In this document: positions 32,685 through 34,845 of the stretch, piece after piece
How the letters are laid out: each line of letters starts with the position of its first letter
Position numbering within the stretch: the stretch's first letter is position 1
NCBI GenBank assembly: GCA_947365965.1
Contig: CANAZG010000023.1
Span: 1 to 34,845 of the forward strand
DNA length: 34,845 nucleotides
Origin: an uncultured Clostridia bacterium
Lineage (GTDB): Bacteria > Bacillota > Clostridia > Oscillospirales > Oscillospiraceae
Direction: 5' to 3'
Translations under genes and position numbers: made by a program
Notes under the pieces: model-generated
Told to the model about the DNA's origin: nothing
Database searches by the model: none
The model's input: the letters and a program-made list of their open reading frames with translations, nothing else

Positions 32685-33428
32685 TCAGCATCTGGCCTGA
32701 CCGTCCACGTGGATGATCTCGCCGGTGATATAGGCGGCGGCGTCGCTGGCCAGGAAGAGGAAGGCGTTAGCCAGATCCTCCGGCTCGCCGATGCGGCGCA
32801 GGGGGATCTGGGCCGCCAGCGGGGCGATGACCTCCTGGGGCACCGCCCGCATCATGTCCGTGTTGGTGATGCCAGGGGCCACCGCGTTGACCCGGATGCC
32901 CAGGGGGCCCAGCTCCCGGGCCAGGGAGAGGGTCATGCCGTTGATGGCCGCCTTGCTGGTGGGATAGGCCACGCCCTTGGGCTGGCCGTAGCGGCTGACC
33001 ATGCTGCTGGTGTTGATGATGCAGCCGCTCTTCTGGGCGGCCATGGCGTCGTATACGGCGCGGACGCAGTAGAACGCCGCGTCCACGTTCAGGCTCATCA
33101 CCTTCCGGAACAGCTCCGGGGTGTAGTCGGACAGGGGCTCGGAGGAGGACATCCCCGCGTTGTTCACCAGGATGTCAATGCGGTCGTAGCGCTCCCGCAC
33201 TCCGTCAAAGGCGGCCTTTACGGACTCGTAGCTGCCCAGGTCCGGGGCGATACCCTCCACCCGCCAGCTGGGATCCCTCTCCTTCAGCGCCGCCACGGCC
33301 CTGTCCGCCGTCTCCTGGCGGGAACCGCAGAGGACGACAACCGCGTGGTTGGCCAGGTACTTCTCCACAATGGCGTACCCGATGCCCCGGGTGCCGCCGG
33401 TGACGATGGCAATCTTGTCTTTCAGCAT
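32685..33428 (-). CDS. SDR-family oxidoreductase (FabG-like)
   Basis: A 247-residue short-chain dehydrogenase. TGGTRGIG (10-17), NNAG (89-92), and catalytic Ser142, Tyr155, Lys159 (YPTSK) are present. Length and motifs fit 3-oxoacyl-ACP reductase FabG, but no fatty-acid genes are near, so the substrate is open. GGGAGG precedes the ATG. It is 108 bases downstream of acetate kinase, behind a strong hairpin. Confidence 0.85.
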   Translation of the reverse strand: MLKDKIAIVTGGTRGIGYAIVEKYLANHAVVVLCGSRQETADRAVAALKERDPSWRVEGIAPDLGSYESVKAAFDGVRERYDRIDILVNNAGMSSSEPLSDYTPELFRKVMSLNVDAAFYCVRAVYDAMAAQKSGCIINTSSMVSRYGQPKGVAYPTSKAAINGMTLSLARELGPLGIRVNAVAPGITNTDMMRAVPQEVIAPLAAQIPLRRIGEPEDLANAFLFLASDAAAYITGEIIHVDGQARC

Positions 33429-33466
33429 ACACGTTCCTCCCTGATAAAAAGCTATAGAAATAGTAT

Positions 33467-33505
33467 GCGCCGGCCCTCTCCGGTCTAAACCAGGAGGGCC
33501 GGCGC
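33467..33505. terminator. Strong hairpin between ackA and the SDR gene
   Basis: GCGCCGGCCCTC (33467-33478) and GAGGGCCGGCGC (33494-33505) form a perfect 12-bp stem. There is no U tract on the minus strand, so it may only partly end ackA transcription or protect the message. Confidence 0.6.
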
Positions 33506-33535
33506 TGGTCTCACTTTATTGCACTGCTTGTACGA

Positions 33536-34726
33536 TTACTTGGCGCACAGCTCGGCGGTGTCCATGGCGATCATCAGCTCCTCATTGGTGGGGATGATGA
33601 AGATCTTCACCTTGGAGCCGGCGGCGGACACGTCCACCTCCTGGCCCCGCACGTTGTTCTTCTCCTCGTCCATCTCCACGCCCATGTACTCCAGGCCCTG
33701 GCAGATGGAGGCCCGCAGCTCCTTGGAGTTCTCGCCGATGCCGGCGGTGAAGACGATGGCGTCCACGCCGCCCATGGCGGTGGCATAGGCGCCGATGAAC
33801 TTTTTCACCTCGTAGATGAACTTCTCCAGGGCCAGGGCGGCGCGCTCGTTGCCCTGGGCGGCAGCCTCGTCCAGATCCCGGAAGTCGGAGCTCACGCCGG
33901 AGATGCCCAGCACGCCGCTCTTCTTATTGAGGATGTTCAGCATCTCCTTGATGTCATAGCCGTAGCGGCCCATCAGGTACTCCAGGATGGTGGCGTCCAC
34001 ATCGCCGGAGCGGGTGCCCATGGGGAAGCCGGCGAGGGGCCCCAGGCCCATGGTGGTGTCCACGCACTTGCCGTCCACCACGGCGGACAGGGAGGAGCCG
34101 TTGCCCAGGTGGCAGCAGATCACACGGCTGTGCTCAGGGTTGCCCAGCATGTCGATGGCCCGGGCGGACACATAGCGGTGGCTGGTGCCATGGAAGCCGT
34201 AGCGGCGCACATCGTCCTTCTCATAGTACTCGTAGGGGATGGCGTAGATGTACGCCTTGGGGGGCATGGTCATATGGAAAGCAGTGTCGAACACGGCGAC
34301 CTGGGGGGTGTTGGGCATGATCTTCTGGCAGGCCTCGATACCCATGAGGTTGGCGGGGTTGTGGAGGGGGCCCAGGGGAATGCACTTCTTGATAGCCTCA
34401 ATGCAGGCGTCGTCGATGATGCAGCTCTTGGTGAAGGCCATGCCGCCGTGGAGGACGCGGTGGCCCACAGCGGCGATCTCGTCGGTGGAGGCGATCACGC
34501 CCTTGGCGGGGTCCACCATGATGTCCAGCACAGCCTGGATGGCCTCGCCGTGGGTGGGCATGGGGATGTCCTGCTTCACATCCTCCCGGCCCGGGACCTT
34601 GTGGGTGAGGCGGCCATCAATGCCGATGCGCTCACACAGTCCCTTGGCGAAGACCTGGCCGCCCTCGGACTCCATGAACTGGTACTTCAGGGAAGAGCTG
34701 CCTGCGTTGATAATCAGAATTTTCAT
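33536..34726 (-). CDS. ackA: Acetate kinase
   Basis: A 396-residue enzyme that makes ATP and acetate from acetyl phosphate, the last step of acetate fermentation. Family motifs: NAGSSSLKYQ (7-16), GHRVLHGG, FDTAFHMTMP, GFHGTSHRYV, CHLGNGSSLSAV, GPLAGFPMGTRSGD and FTAGIGEN. The ATG at 34726 is the usual start; the frame begins upstream with TTG. AAGGAG lies 11 bases before it. The upstream 119 bases (34727-34845) hold no gene; phosphotransacetylase is not in the window. Confidence 0.96.
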   Translation of the reverse strand: MKILIINAGSSSLKYQFMESEGGQVFAKGLCERIGIDGRLTHKVPGREDVKQDIPMPTHGEAIQAVLDIMVDPAKGVIASTDEIAAVGHRVLHGGMAFTKSCIIDDACIEAIKKCIPLGPLHNPANLMGIEACQKIMPNTPQVAVFDTAFHMTMPPKAYIYAIPYEYYEKDDVRRYGFHGTSHRYVSARAIDMLGNPEHSRVICCHLGNGSSLSAVVDGKCVDTTMGLGPLAGFPMGTRSGDVDATILEYLMGRYGYDIKEMLNILNKKSGVLGISGVSSDFRDLDEAAAQGNERAALALEKFIYEVKKFIGAYATAMGGVDAIVFTAGIGENSKELRASICQGLEYMGVEMDEEKNNVRGQEVDVSAAGSKVKIFIIPTNEELMIAMDTAELCAK

Positions 34727-34845
34727 GTGCGTCAATTCTCCTTATCCCTAGATTGTCATTGTTTTGTTAATTTTTGTTTCCGGCCTGTGGCTTGCATTTT
34801 TGGCAGGAGACAGGTAGAATGAATACCGTTATCTATTGTAGACTA

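Noticed and set aside
1-34845. CRISPR arrays, tRNA or rRNA genes
   Set aside because: No regularly spaced repeats, no cloverleaf with a TTCGA-type arm and no rRNA-like sequence were seen.

Overview
The window looks like chromosome from a GC-rich gut Clostridium relative, probably Oscillospirales / Oscillospiraceae-type. This rests on strong AGGAGG ribosome sites, a stand-alone ThiT under a TPP riboswitch, Clostridia-type serine recombinases and small XRE/membrane-protein operons. No taxonomic search was possible, so the placement is an inference.

Layout. (1) 91-936, minus strand: thiT, a thiamine ECF transporter S component, with a complete regulatory chain of consensus promoter, TPP riboswitch, leader terminator, gene and terminator. 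(2) 1310-2250: a scar of mobile DNA. It holds a terminator, the first 16 codons of a parA-like gene, an IS end (probably IS21 family), and a tyrosine integrase broken by an internal deletion. (3) 2270-4286: a divergent pair, a TPR protein and a LacX-type aldose epimerase, separated by a perfect 18-bp palindrome. (4) 4364-21823, minus strand: about 17.5 kb of closely packed genes that read as one operon. From the promoter end it runs: oligopeptide/dipeptide-type ABC transporter (binding lipoprotein, two permeases, two ATPases), peptidase T, a cytoplasmic Asp-box (sialidase-fold) protein, a YiaK/DlgD-like 2,3-diketogulonate reductase, a PepV-like M20 dipeptidase, a UroD-family protein, an iron-sulfur flavoprotein, glucuronate isomerase UxaC, a UxuB-like fructuronate reductase, a second Ldh-family dehydrogenase, a KDPG aldolase fused to a VOC domain, and KDG kinase. 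(5) 22358-24117, plus strand: a GntR/FCD regulator and an M24 Xaa-Pro-type peptidase. (6) 24240-27690: a second mobile-DNA scar with an inverted copy of the same IS end, a chimeric ParB/surface-protein/IstB reading frame, an intact ParA, two broken serine recombinases and a broken IS1-type transposase. (7) 27697-34726: ordinary chromosomal genes. These are two XRE/membrane-protein modules with palindromic operators, a LysR regulator, a DEAD-box helicase, an SDR and acetate kinase.

How the genes work together. The large operon, the GntR gene and the M24 peptidase look like a regulon for importing a uronic-acid-containing compound, probably linked to amino acids or peptide. Peptidases and perhaps the Asp-box protein would release the parts. 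UxaC and UxuB would then feed D-mannonate toward KDG, with KdgK and Eda giving pyruvate and glyceraldehyde 3-phosphate. Mannonate dehydratase (UxuA) is missing from the window. A shared 16-bp motif (ATTATTASTGRTAATA-like) occurs in four intergenic places of this region, including between the -35 and -10 of the GntR promoter, and is the best candidate operator.

The whole 22.7-kb uronate/peptide segment (1522-24239) is bracketed by two inverted copies of the same IS end, 58 bp identical, with both inner ends facing the segment.
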